NCBI GenBank assembly: GCA_900548905.1
Contig: URMK01000010.1
Span: 62,001 to 126,000 of the forward strand
Reading direction: 5' to 3'
DNA: 64,000 bases
DNA from: an uncultured Lachnospiraceae bacterium
GTDB taxonomy: Bacteria; Bacillota; Clostridia; Lachnospirales; Lachnospiraceae
Under the pieces are notes generated by a model. The model worked only from the letters and a program-made list of their open reading frames with translations. It was not told where the DNA came from and made no database searches. How positions within the stretch are numbered: position 1 is the stretch's first letter; each line of letters begins with the position of its first letter. The position numbers and the translations under genes are program-made. This document shows positions 26,939-34,999 of the stretch, piece after piece.

Positions 26939-27886
26939 ATGAGCGCTGCCAGAAATATCTGCCGAAACAAAGGGATACCATATCTATTGATCGTCATACT
27001 GTCTGCCGCCGTGCTGCTTCTTTCCGGCTGCAAAGGACAGGCTTTGTCCAAAGATGCTGCCGAAGGGAACCCCACCCTTTCTTCGCATCAGGATGCGCAC
27101 ACGGAAGAAACAGCAGATGACCGAATGATTCTCTCCTTTATCCATGTGGGCAAAGGGGACGCTTTTCTTTTGTATATCCCCGAGGACGGCTACTATATGT
27201 GCGATACCGGTAAAGCGGAGGATTTTCCGCAGATCTCCCGGCTTCTCCGCCAAAAGGAAGTCGCCTCCCTGCGCGGTATCTTCCTGTCCCACGGCCATAA
27301 GGATCATACGGGAAGCCTGGAAGCAATTCTTGCGGAATATCCCACAGAACGGATCTACCTGTCCGGCAGGGATACCGTAACCTATGAATCCGTGGATGTT
27401 CCTGCCCTGGCTGAAGAATATGGGGCTGAAATAGTGGCGCTTGCAGGCGGGGAATCTCTGCAGCTGGGATCCGCCCTGGCGCAGATATGGATCCCTGATA
27501 AGGTATATCAGAAAAAAGATAACAACAATTCTATGGTAATACGCTTTTGCTATGGGGATACTTCATATCTGATGACAGGGGATATGGAGAAAAAGGCTGA
27601 GGCAAAGCTGTTGGAAAGCGGCTTCCCCCTGCAGGCTGATGTTCTGAAGCTGGGGCATCACGGAAAAACAGATTCCACCAGCCGGGAATTTTTGGAAAGA
27701 GTTCAGCCGGCTTACGGTATTATCACAGGTAATCAGGAGGAAAGCCCCAAATCCATGAACGAAGAAATTGCGGAACGGCTGAAGGTCTGCCATGTACAGG
27801 CTTTTTATTCGGAGGGCGGACTGCTGGCCGTGGATTTTATATCTGACGGGACGCATGTCCGTACAGAAGAAATCCCCGCTTCGTAA
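26939..27886 (+). CDS. ComEC-like metallo-beta-lactamase-fold lipoprotein
   Basis: The 315-residue protein has a lipoprotein signal (hydrophobic 14-28, lipobox LSGC with Cys31) and a metallo-beta-lactamase fold with the HGHKDHTG metal site (about 118-125), MTGDMEKKAE and the later LGHHGKTDS His motif. This is the ComEC/Rec2 C-terminal nuclease-like type without the ComEC membrane channel. Such stand-alone extracellular proteins may act as nucleases or phosphodiesterases; the substrate here is unknown. It stands alone with its own promoter at 26803-26831 and GGAGGG before the ATG. Confidence 0.82.
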   Translation: MSAARNICRNKGIPYLLIVILSAAVLLLSGCKGQALSKDAAEGNPTLSSHQDAHTEETADDRMILSFIHVGKGDAFLLYIPEDGYYMCDTGKAEDFPQISRLLRQKEVASLRGIFLSHGHKDHTGSLEAILAEYPTERIYLSGRDTVTYESVDVPALAEEYGAEIVALAGGESLQLGSALAQIWIPDKVYQKKDNNNSMVIRFCYGDTSYLMTGDMEKKAEAKLLESGFPLQADVLKLGHHGKTDSTSREFLERVQPAYGIITGNQEESPKSMNEEIAERLKVCHVQAFYSEGGLLAVDFISDGTHVRTEEIPAS

Positions 27887-27917
27887 CGCATCGGAGGGAT
27901 GTGCGCACAATGCGTTA
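27884..27917. terminator. Inverted repeat between convergent genes
   Basis: TAACGCAT (27884-27891, overlapping the stop codon) pairs with ATGCGTTA (27910-27917). The loop is 18 bases and T runs are weak, so termination is only possible, in either direction, between the lipoprotein and the dehydrogenase genes. Confidence 0.35.
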
Positions 27918-27953
27918 TATTACTACCGGAACATTCCGCCCTTTGGCGCTTCA

Positions 27954-28730
27954 TTAAAAGCAGGTGAACGCACCGTCAATCACAAAATCCGAACCGGTGG
28001 TAAAGGTGCTGGTATCTCCCGCCAGATATACGCAGATGGACTGCAGCTCTTCCGGCCGTCCCATGCGTCCCATTGGAGCCATGTCATTCCACTGTTCGAT
28101 CAGGGGCTTCAGGCTGGGGGAATTCAGGGTCAGCTCCGTGCCGATATAACCGGGACTGATGGAATTCACACGCACACCGCGTTTTGCCCATTCCACGGCA
28201 AGTGATTTGGTCAGCTGGATCACTCCCGCCTTGGATGCATTGTAGGCGCACTGCGGCTGGGGGACATTCACAATATGCGCCGACATGGACGCCGTATTGA
28301 TAATGGAACCGAAGCCCTGCCGGAGCATGACCCTGCCCGCCGCCTGCGCGGTGAGAAATACCCCGGTAAGATTGATGTCAATGACCTTTTTCCATTGTTC
28401 AAAGGTCATTTCCTCCGCCGGTATGTTCATACAAATGCCCGCATTGCAGAAGGCCGCATCCAGTTTGCCGAAGGTGCCCACTACCTGTTCCGTCATGGAA
28501 TGAACCTCTTCCGGTATTGTGACATCCGCCTTAATTGCAAGCATACGATTTCCATATGTATCTGCCAGCTCATCCGCTGTTTTCTTTGCTTCTGCAATAT
28601 CCACATCCACAATTGCAATATCCGCCCCTGCCTCCGCAAAAGCGGCGGCAACGCTTTTTCCGATTCCCCTGGCGCCGCCGGTAACAAAAATTTTCTTTCC
28701 GTCCAGCCTCATTTTTTCAATAATTCCCAT
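27954..28730 (-). CDS. Short-chain dehydrogenase/reductase (classical SDR, polyol type)
   Basis: A 258-residue NAD(P)-dependent oxidoreductase. It shows the Rossmann motif TGGARGIGK (about 17-25), the strand NAG near CNAGIC, the catalytic Ser in NTASMSAH, YxxxK in AYNASKAG and the PG motif NSISPGYIGTE. An acidic residue after beta-2 (IVDVD) favours NAD. The pattern SIINTASMSAHIVNVPQPQ recalls arabinitol, mannitol or sorbitol dehydrogenases, but the substrate cannot be fixed. The start ATG follows GGAAGGAAAAG. It is transcribed alone, divergent from the unknown gene at 28919. Confidence 0.88.
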   Translation of the reverse strand: MGIIEKMRLDGKKIFVTGGARGIGKSVAAAFAEAGADIAIVDVDIAEAKKTADELADTYGNRMLAIKADVTIPEEVHSMTEQVVGTFGKLDAAFCNAGICMNIPAEEMTFEQWKKVIDINLTGVFLTAQAAGRVMLRQGFGSIINTASMSAHIVNVPQPQCAYNASKAGVIQLTKSLAVEWAKRGVRVNSISPGYIGTELTLNSPSLKPLIEQWNDMAPMGRMGRPEELQSICVYLAGDTSTFTTGSDFVIDGAFTCF

Positions 28731-28830
28731 CTTTTCCTTCCTTTCTTTTTGGCATCTGTTTCCGGGTTATAACTGCCTATATCTTCATCTTAATCTCCTT
28801 TTCCCGTTCCTGCAATAAGGAATCCCGGGA

Positions 28831-28884
28831 AGGATAATTATCCTGCATTCAGGAACCGGATATGTTATACTTATTCCTATAACA
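28831..28884. promoter_or_regulatory. Two inverted repeats in a divergent promoter region
   Basis: AGGATAATTATCCT (28831-28844) is a perfect 14-base palindrome. TGTTATA (28863-28869) and TATAACA (28878-28884) form a 7-base inverted repeat that includes -10-like TTATAC. They lie between the divergent dehydrogenase and unknown genes and may be operators for either. Confidence 0.45.
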
Positions 28885-28918
28885 AATACGGCAAATCGGC
28901 GGAACGGAGGGACATGCG

Positions 28919-29944
28919 ATGACAAACAGGGAATACATGGATCAGGCAATGTATCTTTTAAAACAGGGCTGCATAAGACGGGCGGAGGATCTGGATAACC
29001 GGTATGAAGGCGACGCCGTTACCACGAGCACCAATATATATAATGACTTCGGCAAAGGCTGGATTACCGATTTTTATAACCTTACCAGAGATCATTATAA
29101 TAGCTATTCTGCGCTGATGAATGAGGAAGGCGGCAGCCGGGCCTGTTTCGTATCGGATAATATGAGCCTGGAAACCCGGAAATATATGTGTATTTTCCCG
29201 TCCTCCATCATTTTGTCGGACAGCATCTCCACCGGGACTACGGAAGGGGTTGCTTCCACAAACTATGCGATTCCGAAATCCTTTATCCGGGATTTGCTCA
29301 CCGGAAGAGAGCTTATAGAGAATGATGTTTTCACGCTGCTTCCGAAAAGCTTCCAATTACATATGTCCTACGGCGCAGGGCTTCAAGTCACTACCTTAGG
29401 CGGTGTATACGGGCCCGGAATGGAGGCGGATTACCTTGGGAAAAACGGGGTATTTGTAGAAAATAAAAGAGTGGACCGGCTGTTAGTCCGTTTCCCCTGG
29501 CTTTATGGGGCCAATACGGATGATTATCTGAATATCATTGAAAAATACGCTGCGGAATACAGGAATTACCGGATCTCTATGTATGATTTTCTTATATCGT
29601 GCAAAAATGGCAGCGCGGATTTTGAGGAAAAATACACAAATCTGGAAAACGCACATGCCGACATGCAGGGACAACTGGAGAAAGCCAAAAGCCACTTGAA
29701 AGCCAAAGGCATCCAGGCTGTGGTAGGCCTTGCCTTTACCTTTATCCCTTTGCTGCTGGATATCCCCGCCGAGGTCAAAGCTTCTCTGCAGGCCGTACTG
29801 GGTATGACTTCCCTTAAGGACGCCCAGGCCGTACTATTCGAAGAACGGCTGAAGCTAAAAGAAATCGGGAGAGAGGATCCCTTCTATATCACATGGCAAT
29901 GGGAAAAGAAAAGCCCGATAAAAGTGCCGAAAAATAAGAAATAG
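28919..29944 (+). CDS. Hypothetical protein of unknown family
   Basis: I do not recognise this 341-residue protein. It has no signal peptide. The first 250 residues are mixed and rich in Tyr and Asn. A Glu/Lys-rich helix follows at about 225-262 (EEKYTNLENAHADMQGQLEK). After it comes one hydrophobic stretch at about 265-285 (VVGLAFTFIPLLLDIPAEV), which could be a membrane or buried helix. The tail is basic (WEKKSPIKVPKNKK). GGAGGG precedes the ATG and codon use fits the region, so it is most likely a real gene. It is monocistronic. Confidence 0.7.
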   Translation: MTNREYMDQAMYLLKQGCIRRAEDLDNRYEGDAVTTSTNIYNDFGKGWITDFYNLTRDHYNSYSALMNEEGGSRACFVSDNMSLETRKYMCIFPSSIILSDSISTGTTEGVASTNYAIPKSFIRDLLTGRELIENDVFTLLPKSFQLHMSYGAGLQVTTLGGVYGPGMEADYLGKNGVFVENKRVDRLLVRFPWLYGANTDDYLNIIEKYAAEYRNYRISMYDFLISCKNGSADFEEKYTNLENAHADMQGQLEKAKSHLKAKGIQAVVGLAFTFIPLLLDIPAEVKASLQAVLGMTSLKDAQAVLFEERLKLKEIGREDPFYITWQWEKKSPIKVPKNKK

Positions 29945-29988
29945 CCGGGGCTTCCAAAACGGAACCGTTCTTGTGGGGTTTTGTTTTC

Positions 29989-30021
29989 TTAGAAATTCTT
30001 TAGAGATTCAACTGCTATGAT
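29989..30021 (+). promoter_or_regulatory. Direct-repeat operator and extended -10 promoter
   Basis: TTAGAAATTC (29989-29998) and TTAGAGATTC (30000-30009) are repeated with an 11-base offset, the spacing used by OmpR-type regulators. The extended -10 TGCTATGAT follows at 30013-30021. A transcript start near 30028 means that translation begins at 30063 and not at an upstream ATG. Confidence 0.55.
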
Positions 30022-30062
30022 ACCTCTTGAAGCAACCATCAAGAAAGAGAGGAATCCTACAA

Positions 30063-30644
30063 ATGAAAAAAGAGAAGCAAAAGACCGGAAGGAAAAAACA
30101 GATGCTGCTGACGGCTGTTTTGTTATGTGCTATGGTTTTAGGAGCCTGCGGTTCCGCAGCCGACACAGAAGCCGCCTCCACAGCAAACCGGGGAGAGTCA
30201 GCGTCCCCTGCTGCCGCTGCCGGAGATACCGCAGCGGCCGGAGATAACGCTTCCGTTCCCGATACCGGGGATGCGGCCCCGGAAACGGCGCCCGCTTCCG
30301 AACCCCCCGCTGCGGCGCCCGCCTCCCATGAGGAACTGGACGGATCAATCATGGAAATCGATGCCTCCAGCTTTAAAGTCAGCAAAACCTATTATGAGGA
30401 TTTGGGAGAAGACGGCCTGCTGGCAGTAAGTCCTGCCAATCCGGATCCTGCGGATTCTATTGAAGTCAGATATTCGGAGGAAACTGTTTTTATTATCCGT
30501 TCCTCTTCTGACATGGGCATCACCTGCACCGACAGCGAAGCAACCGCTGCCGACCTGGAAGTCGGCAGGAGCATGATAGCCACCGGTACCTGGGACGGTT
30601 CTGTTTTCACTGCCAGTGAAATAGTAATTTACCATTTTGATTAA
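30063..30644 (+). CDS. Small secreted lipoprotein
   Basis: The start chosen is the ATG at 30063, after AGAGGAATCC. An upstream in-frame ATG at 30027 would lie at the transcript start. The 193-residue product has a basic N-terminus (MKKEKQKTGRKKQ), a hydrophobic core, and the lipobox LGAC. A 65-residue Ala/Pro/Ser-rich linker follows. The folded domain at about 95-193 begins DGSIMEIDASSFKVSK and ends TWDGSVFTASEIVIY, a pattern like small OB-fold or DUF5666-type domains (inference). Function unknown. Confidence 0.75.
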   Translation: MKKEKQKTGRKKQMLLTAVLLCAMVLGACGSAADTEAASTANRGESASPAAAAGDTAAAGDNASVPDTGDAAPETAPASEPPAAAPASHEELDGSIMEIDASSFKVSKTYYEDLGEDGLLAVSPANPDPADSIEVRYSEETVFIIRSSSDMGITCTDSEATAADLEVGRSMIATGTWDGSVFTASEIVIYHFD

Positions 30645-30663
30645 TCTTCTTCCTCCATTTCCC

Positions 30664-30691
30664 GGCCCCGGCAATTTTTGCCGGGGCCTTT
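30664..30691 (+). terminator. Rho-independent terminator of the lipoprotein gene
   Basis: GGCCCCGGCAA (30664-30674) pairs perfectly with TTGCCGGGGCC (30678-30688) across a 3-base T loop, followed by TTT. The stem is 11 bases and the gene ends 20 bases upstream. Confidence 0.85.
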
Positions 30692-30717
30692 ATACTCCAT
30701 CCGGCCAGATGGAGTAT
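30692..30717. repeat. Perfect 10-bp inverted repeat
   Basis: ATACTCCATC (30692-30701) and GATGGAGTAT (30708-30717) form a perfect hairpin with loop CGGCCA directly after the terminator. No T run follows. It may be an operator for the MocR gene or a second stop element. Confidence 0.5.
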
Positions 30718-30738
30718 TTAATTGGCTGTAAAAATATA

Positions 30739-30801
30739 ATCCAAATTGGATGTTGAAAACCGATTAGATTGCGTTCATACTGAAATTGGTTCGAACCAAT
30801 T
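30739..30801 (+). promoter_or_regulatory. MocR promoter flanked by two palindromes
   Basis: TTGAAA (30753-30758) and CATACT (30776-30781) are 17 bases apart, which puts the transcript start near 30788. The palindrome ATCCAAATTGGAT (30739-30751) abuts the -35, and the perfect 18-base palindrome AATTGGTTCGAACCAATT (30784-30801) covers the start site and touches the ribosome binding site GGAGG. Both share the half-site ATTGG, which suggests autoregulation by the MocR protein. Confidence 0.6.
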
Positions 30802-30810
30802 GGAGGAAAT

Positions 30811-32322
30811 ATGAAAATTCAGATTGATAAAAAGAAAAAAATACCGCTGTATAAGCAGATTGCGGAACAGATACAGGCACAGATCACCTCCGGCGAAATT
30901 CCCGGCGGCTTCCCGTTTCCCTCGGAACGTCAGCTGGCAGATGCGCTGGGCGTCAACCGCACGACTGTACTGAACGCTTACAAGGAACTGAAGGCCGACG
31001 GGCTGATGGCTTCCCATGTAGGCCGGGGTACCGTCGCCGTATCGGCGGAAAACGGCCGGCCGGGCAGAACCGGCTATCCGAAGGAACCGATCTGGGAGTA
31101 TCTGTACAGTGATTATGTGAAAAACCATGATCCTTTTGATGTGAACAAATATCTGGAAATAGCCAACCAAAAGGACGTCATTTCTTTCGCTGCAGGGATT
31201 GCTTCTTTTGAAAATCTGCCCGTACAGGCGTTTGCAGGAATTGAAAAAGAATTGTTATCCAGACAAAAGGAACTGCTTGTCTCCCCTGTGGCAGGCTTTT
31301 CCTCTCTCCGCAAGGCGATCAGTTCCTACATGCAAAAGCGTTCCTGCTTCTGCCAGCCCTCTGAAATCATGGTTTTGTCCGGTTCCCAGCAGGGTATCGA
31401 TCTCGTCGCCAGAGCATTCCTCAACCCGGGCGATCTCGTGCTGCTCGAAGAACCGTCCTTCTTTCCCGCTATACAGAGTTTCCGGGCGGCCGGGGCAAAA
31501 ATGATGGCGGTTCCCATGGAAGCGGACGGGATGGACATGGATATCCTGGAACAGCTCTTATCCAGGTACCGGCCCAAATTCCTATACACCATGCCCACCT
31601 ACCATAATCCTTCCGGTATCTGCATGAGCCTGCCCAAGCGGATACGGCTGTTGGAAATGGCCGCCGGATACGGCGTTCCGGTCGTAGAGGACGACCCTTA
31701 CGGAGAACTCTATTTTGACGGGCAGCCAGTTTCCCCCTTAAAATCCATGGATACAAACGGCTGTGTCCTGTACCTTTCCACCTTCTCCAAAACCATCTCC
31801 CCCGGCCTGCGGCTGGGTTGGATCTGCGCCAATAAGAAACTGATACAGAAACTCTGCACTATCCGCCAGCTCATGGATCTGCATACCAATTGTGTCTCGC
31901 AGCAGATAGTGGAGCGCTTTCTGACCGGAGGCGGAATGGCGGACTATCTGTCCCTTATCCGCAGGGAATATGAGGAACGCAGAAACATCATGACCGGTGC
32001 TTTAAGCAAATACGCACCGCCCGGGCTATCCTGGAATATTCCTTCCGGGGGCTATTACCTGTGGTGCACACTGCCGGAAGGCCTGTCCGCAGAGGTACTG
32101 GCCCCCAGGGCAGCGGAAAAAGGCGTCGCCATCCTGCCCGGTATGCCTTCCTATCTGACCGGACAAAAGGGGGAAAACCACATCCGTCTGAATTATACGT
32201 TTCCTCCGAAAAACAGGATTGCAGAAGGCGTACGGATTTTATGTAATGGCATCCAGGAACTTATACGGATGCAGAAAGAGGAAATGTGGCCTGCAGCCCA
32301 TGAAATCAATCCTATTTTATAA
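30811..32322 (+). CDS. MocR-family transcriptional regulator (GntR domain fused to an aminotransferase domain)
   Basis: The 503-residue protein has a winged helix of the GntR family at about 1-75 (IPLYKQIAEQIQAQITSGEI; LADALGVNRTTVLNAYKEL). A linker leads to a fold-type I aminotransferase domain (about 115-495) with VLSGSQQGIDLVARAF, TPTYHNPSG-like MPTYHNPSGI, VEDDPYGELYFDG and the PLP-binding Lys in STFSKTISPGLRLGW. MocR proteins sense PLP or an amino compound and control PLP or transport genes. The next gene, 11 bases downstream, is an aminotransferase and is the likely target together with mocR itself. The start has TGGAGGAAAT upstream. Confidence 0.9.
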   Translation: MKIQIDKKKKIPLYKQIAEQIQAQITSGEIPGGFPFPSERQLADALGVNRTTVLNAYKELKADGLMASHVGRGTVAVSAENGRPGRTGYPKEPIWEYLYSDYVKNHDPFDVNKYLEIANQKDVISFAAGIASFENLPVQAFAGIEKELLSRQKELLVSPVAGFSSLRKAISSYMQKRSCFCQPSEIMVLSGSQQGIDLVARAFLNPGDLVLLEEPSFFPAIQSFRAAGAKMMAVPMEADGMDMDILEQLLSRYRPKFLYTMPTYHNPSGICMSLPKRIRLLEMAAGYGVPVVEDDPYGELYFDGQPVSPLKSMDTNGCVLYLSTFSKTISPGLRLGWICANKKLIQKLCTIRQLMDLHTNCVSQQIVERFLTGGGMADYLSLIRREYEERRNIMTGALSKYAPPGLSWNIPSGGYYLWCTLPEGLSAEVLAPRAAEKGVAILPGMPSYLTGQKGENHIRLNYTFPPKNRIAEGVRILCNGIQELIRMQKEEMWPAAHEINPIL

Positions 32323-32333
32323 GGAGCAAGCAA

Positions 32334-33524
32334 ATGGAATACAAATATGCAAAACGATTAGAAAATATGGAAGCGTCTGAAATCAGGGAATTATTGAAGC
32401 TGACGGAAAAACCGGAGGTTATCTCCTTTGCAGGCGGGCTGCCCGCCCCGGAGCTATTCCCCATCGAAGAAATCCGGGAGGTAAACAACTATGTCCTGGA
32501 TCACTGCGGCGGCCAGGCCCTGCAATACTCCACCACGGAAGGGTGGCAGCCTCTGCGGAAATGGATCGCGGAGCGCATGAATACCCAACTGGGCACCTCC
32601 TTCTGTGAGGATAACATCATGATAACCCACGGCTCCCAGCAGGCCCTTGATCTCTCCGGAAAAGTATTTCTGGACGAAGGGGATGTGGTGCTGTGCGAAA
32701 GCCCTACGTATCTGGCTGCCCTCAGTGCCTTCAGGGCCTATGGCTGCAAATTCGTGGAAATAGAAACCGACGGGGAAGGAATGCTCCCGGCAAGCCTGGA
32801 AAAAGCGCTGGAAAACTACCCCGCCGCAAAGCTGATATACATCATCCCCAATTTCCAGAATCCCACAGGACGCACCTGGAGTCTGGAGCGCAGAAAGAAG
32901 ATCGCCGAATTATCCGCCAGATACCAGGTTGTGGTCATCGAGGATAACCCCTATGGCGAGCTTCGGTATGAAGGGGATTTTTTACCCTCCGTGAAATCCT
33001 TCGACCGGTCCGGAAGCATCGTATGCACGGGAACCTTCTCCAAAATATTCTGTCCCGGCTACCGGATCGGATGGATTGCGGGGGATGCGGAGGTTATCCG
33101 CAACTATGTGCTGGTAAAGCAGGGAGCGGATCTGCAGTGCAACACCATCGCCCAAATCGTGATTTCCACTTATATGGAGCACTATGACATCGATGCCCAC
33201 ATTTCTAAAATCAGGGAGGTCTACCGGAAGCGGCGTGACGCCGCCATAGATGCCATAAACACCTGTTTCCCTGCGGACACGGTTTATACCCGGCCCGAAG
33301 GCGGCCTCTTTCTGTGGGTGGAAGTAAAGGAATCCGTTAACACGGTCAAGCTCCTGGAAAGCTGCCTCGCCCGGAATGTCGCCTTCGTGCCCGGCTATTC
33401 CTTTTTTCCAGGCAAAAGCAGGCAGAACACGCTCCGGATTAACTTTTCCAATACCACGGAAGATGAAATCAGGGAAGGCATTGCCCGTATAGGCCATGTT
33501 TTGAAGCAGGCTCCTTTTCAGTAA
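32334..33524 (+). CDS. PLP-dependent aminotransferase (class I/II, 2-aminoadipate/aromatic type)
   Basis: The 396-residue enzyme is a fold-type I aminotransferase. Motifs: SFAGGLPAPELFP near the start, ITHGSQQALDLSGKVF, NFQNPTGRTWS, VIEDNPYGELRYEG, and the PLP-binding Lys in TGTFSKIFCPGYRIGW, with the conserved Arg in NTLRINFSN. It resembles LysN/ARO8-type enzymes (2-aminoadipate, aromatic or branched-chain amino acids); the exact substrate is open. It sits in one operon with the MocR regulator, whose own aminotransferase domain is a distant paralogue. AAGGAGCAAGCAA lies before the ATG. Confidence 0.9.
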   Translation: MEYKYAKRLENMEASEIRELLKLTEKPEVISFAGGLPAPELFPIEEIREVNNYVLDHCGGQALQYSTTEGWQPLRKWIAERMNTQLGTSFCEDNIMITHGSQQALDLSGKVFLDEGDVVLCESPTYLAALSAFRAYGCKFVEIETDGEGMLPASLEKALENYPAAKLIYIIPNFQNPTGRTWSLERRKKIAELSARYQVVVIEDNPYGELRYEGDFLPSVKSFDRSGSIVCTGTFSKIFCPGYRIGWIAGDAEVIRNYVLVKQGADLQCNTIAQIVISTYMEHYDIDAHISKIREVYRKRRDAAIDAINTCFPADTVYTRPEGGLFLWVEVKESVNTVKLLESCLARNVAFVPGYSFFPGKSRQNTLRINFSNTTEDEIREGIARIGHVLKQAPFQ

Positions 33525-33568
33525 ACAGATACTCCCTGCCTAGTACTACAGCGAACCGGGCACGGCGT

Positions 33569-34579
33569 TTACGCAAAAAGCTGCCGGAGATATCCATAGC
33601 CCTCCTCTTCCAGCTTATCAAACGGGATAAAGCGGACGGCTGCGCTGTTGATGCAATAACGCAGCCCGCCCCGTTCCTCCGGACCGTCTTTAAACACATG
33701 CCCCAGGTGGCTGTCCCCCGCACGGCTTCGTACCTCCGTGCGCACCATAAAATGACTGGTATCCTTTTTTTCCTTCAGGACATCCGGGATGATGGCCCGG
33801 GAAAAACTGGGCCAGCCGCAGCCGGATTCAAACTTATCCTCCGAAGAAAACAGAGGCTCCCCCGTAACCACATCCACATAAATCCCCTTATCAAAATTAC
33901 CGGCGTATTCATTTGTAAAAGGCTGTTCCGTGCCGTTTTTCTGTGTCACCTCATATTGGATCCCGGTCAGCTTTTCTCTCAGTTCTTTCTCCTCCGGCAC
34001 CGGATAAGCCGCTTCCCGGATGCGGCGGGAAAGGTCATTTTTTTCCCCTTCCCTCTCCCTGATGAACTCCTCCGCCCTGTTTAGATTGATATGGCAGTAA
34101 CCGCCCGGGTTCTTATCCAGATAATCCTGGTGGTACTCCTCGGCCGGCCAGAACGCCGCCAGGGGAAGCAGTTCCGTCACCACCGGCCTTGTATTTTTCC
34201 GCGCCTGCTCCTCCAGTACCTTTTCCGCAATATCCCGGTCCGCTTCCTCCACATAATAAATGCCGGAACGATATTGGTTCCCCCTGTCATTTCCCTGCCT
34301 GTCCACGCTGGTGGGATCCACTACATGAAAAAACCCTTCTAAAAGCCGTACTGTAGAGATACAGTCGCTGTCATAATCCACCCTCACCGTTTCCGCATGG
34401 CCGGTTTTGCCGCTGCATACCTGCTCATAGGCGGGATTTTCCGTAGTCCCATTGGCATAACCCACAGCCGTATCCAAAACTCCGGGCAGTTTTTTCATAT
34501 AAGCCTCAAGTCCCCAAAAGCATCCTCCTGCCAAATAAATCGTATGAAGCTTATCCGTATTTCCCGACATAGGCATCAT
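33569..34579 (-). CDS. msrAB: Bifunctional peptide methionine sulfoxide reductase MsrA-MsrB
   Basis: This enzyme repairs methionine-S-sulfoxide (MsrA) and -R-sulfoxide (MsrB). The MsrA half lies at about 12-165, with the catalytic motif AGGCFWG (Cys20) and the substrate region EEYHQDYLDKNPGGYCH. The MsrB half lies at about 190-332 with CGWPSF, THFMVRTEV-like SHFMVRTEV and the catalytic Cys309 in RYCINS. The MsrB part lacks the CxxC zinc pairs of some families. No signal peptide is seen, so it is cytoplasmic. The gene is convergent with the aminotransferase gene, 44 bases apart. Confidence 0.95.
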   Translation of the reverse strand: MMPMSGNTDKLHTIYLAGGCFWGLEAYMKKLPGVLDTAVGYANGTTENPAYEQVCSGKTGHAETVRVDYDSDCISTVRLLEGFFHVVDPTSVDRQGNDRGNQYRSGIYYVEEADRDIAEKVLEEQARKNTRPVVTELLPLAAFWPAEEYHQDYLDKNPGGYCHINLNRAEEFIREREGEKNDLSRRIREAAYPVPEEKELREKLTGIQYEVTQKNGTEQPFTNEYAGNFDKGIYVDVVTGEPLFSSEDKFESGCGWPSFSRAIIPDVLKEKKDTSHFMVRTEVRSRAGDSHLGHVFKDGPEERGGLRYCINSAAVRFIPFDKLEEEGYGYLRQLFA

Positions 34580-34720
34580 AACTCCTTTCTTATAGTGCCA
34601 ATAAGGCGTAACGCATCAACCTACCCGGCTTTTTCGGTTACAGGAATAAGGATTCTGTCACCGCCGAATATTTACTCTTTTCTATCATTCTAACCAGATA
34701 CGGGTAAGCCAAACATTCCA

Positions 34721-34750
34721 TTGAAAAAATACGTTGTATAATGCTATAAT
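34721..34750 (+). promoter_or_regulatory. Sigma-A promoter of the LacI-regulator leader
   Basis: TTGAAA (34721-34726) and a perfect TATAAT (34745-34750) are 18 bases apart. Start of transcription is expected near 34757, about 240 bases before the regulator's start codon. Confidence 0.65.
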
Positions 34751-34756
34751 AATATA

Positions 34757-34960
34757 ACTGGAACAGGCTGGTTCCTCCTTCTGCAAGCCTGTCTTTTACC
34801 GTTATTGCAGTTATTGTTCACGGCCTTTGCCTGCTGCCCTGTGGTATTTCCTGCCCGGTTTGCCCTCCCGGCTTATCCCTGGGGGCAGCAGGCAAAGAGG
34901 GTGTGAACAGTAACTTATCGGAAGCTGTAATAATGCGGCCCGGCTTCCGTTTCTTTTTCT
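34757..34960 (+). ncRNA. Structured leader or small RNA with alternative terminator
   Basis: The roughly 200-nt stretch begins after a good promoter and ends in a T run. It holds a small hairpin ACAGGCT/AGCCTGT (34763-34792). A long irregular hairpin follows: CCGTTATTGCAG (34799-34810) with 34925-34938, 34811-34821 with 34903-34913, and a perfect 15-bp stem CTTTGCCTGCTGCCC (34825-34839) with 34883-34897, loop 43 nt. An 11-nt bulge lies on the 3' side. The outer stem competes with the terminator stem at 34920-34949. It matches no family I know; 6S and SRP RNAs were considered and not supported. It could be an attenuator of the downstream regulator or an independent RNA. Confidence 0.5.
34920..34960 (+). 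terminator. Intrinsic terminator ahead of the LacI-type gene
   Basis: CGGAAGC (34920-34926) pairs with GCTTCCG (34943-34949), followed by TTTCTTTTTCT. Its left arm shares bases 34925-34926 with the outer stem of the long hairpin, so the two structures exclude each other in part. Confidence 0.6.
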
Positions 34961-34999
34961 GATTTTGGCACGCAGCGCAGCGTGCAGATTGGTATGATT

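Noticed and set aside
27881..34615. Shared 11-mer CGTAACGCATC near 27883 and 34607 as a dispersed repeat
   Set aside because: The match is too short and the flanks differ; chance is the simpler explanation.
34757..34960. 6S RNA or SRP RNA
   Set aside because: The size would fit 6S RNA, but the large symmetric central bubble is missing, and the conserved SRP tetraloop region is absent on both strands.
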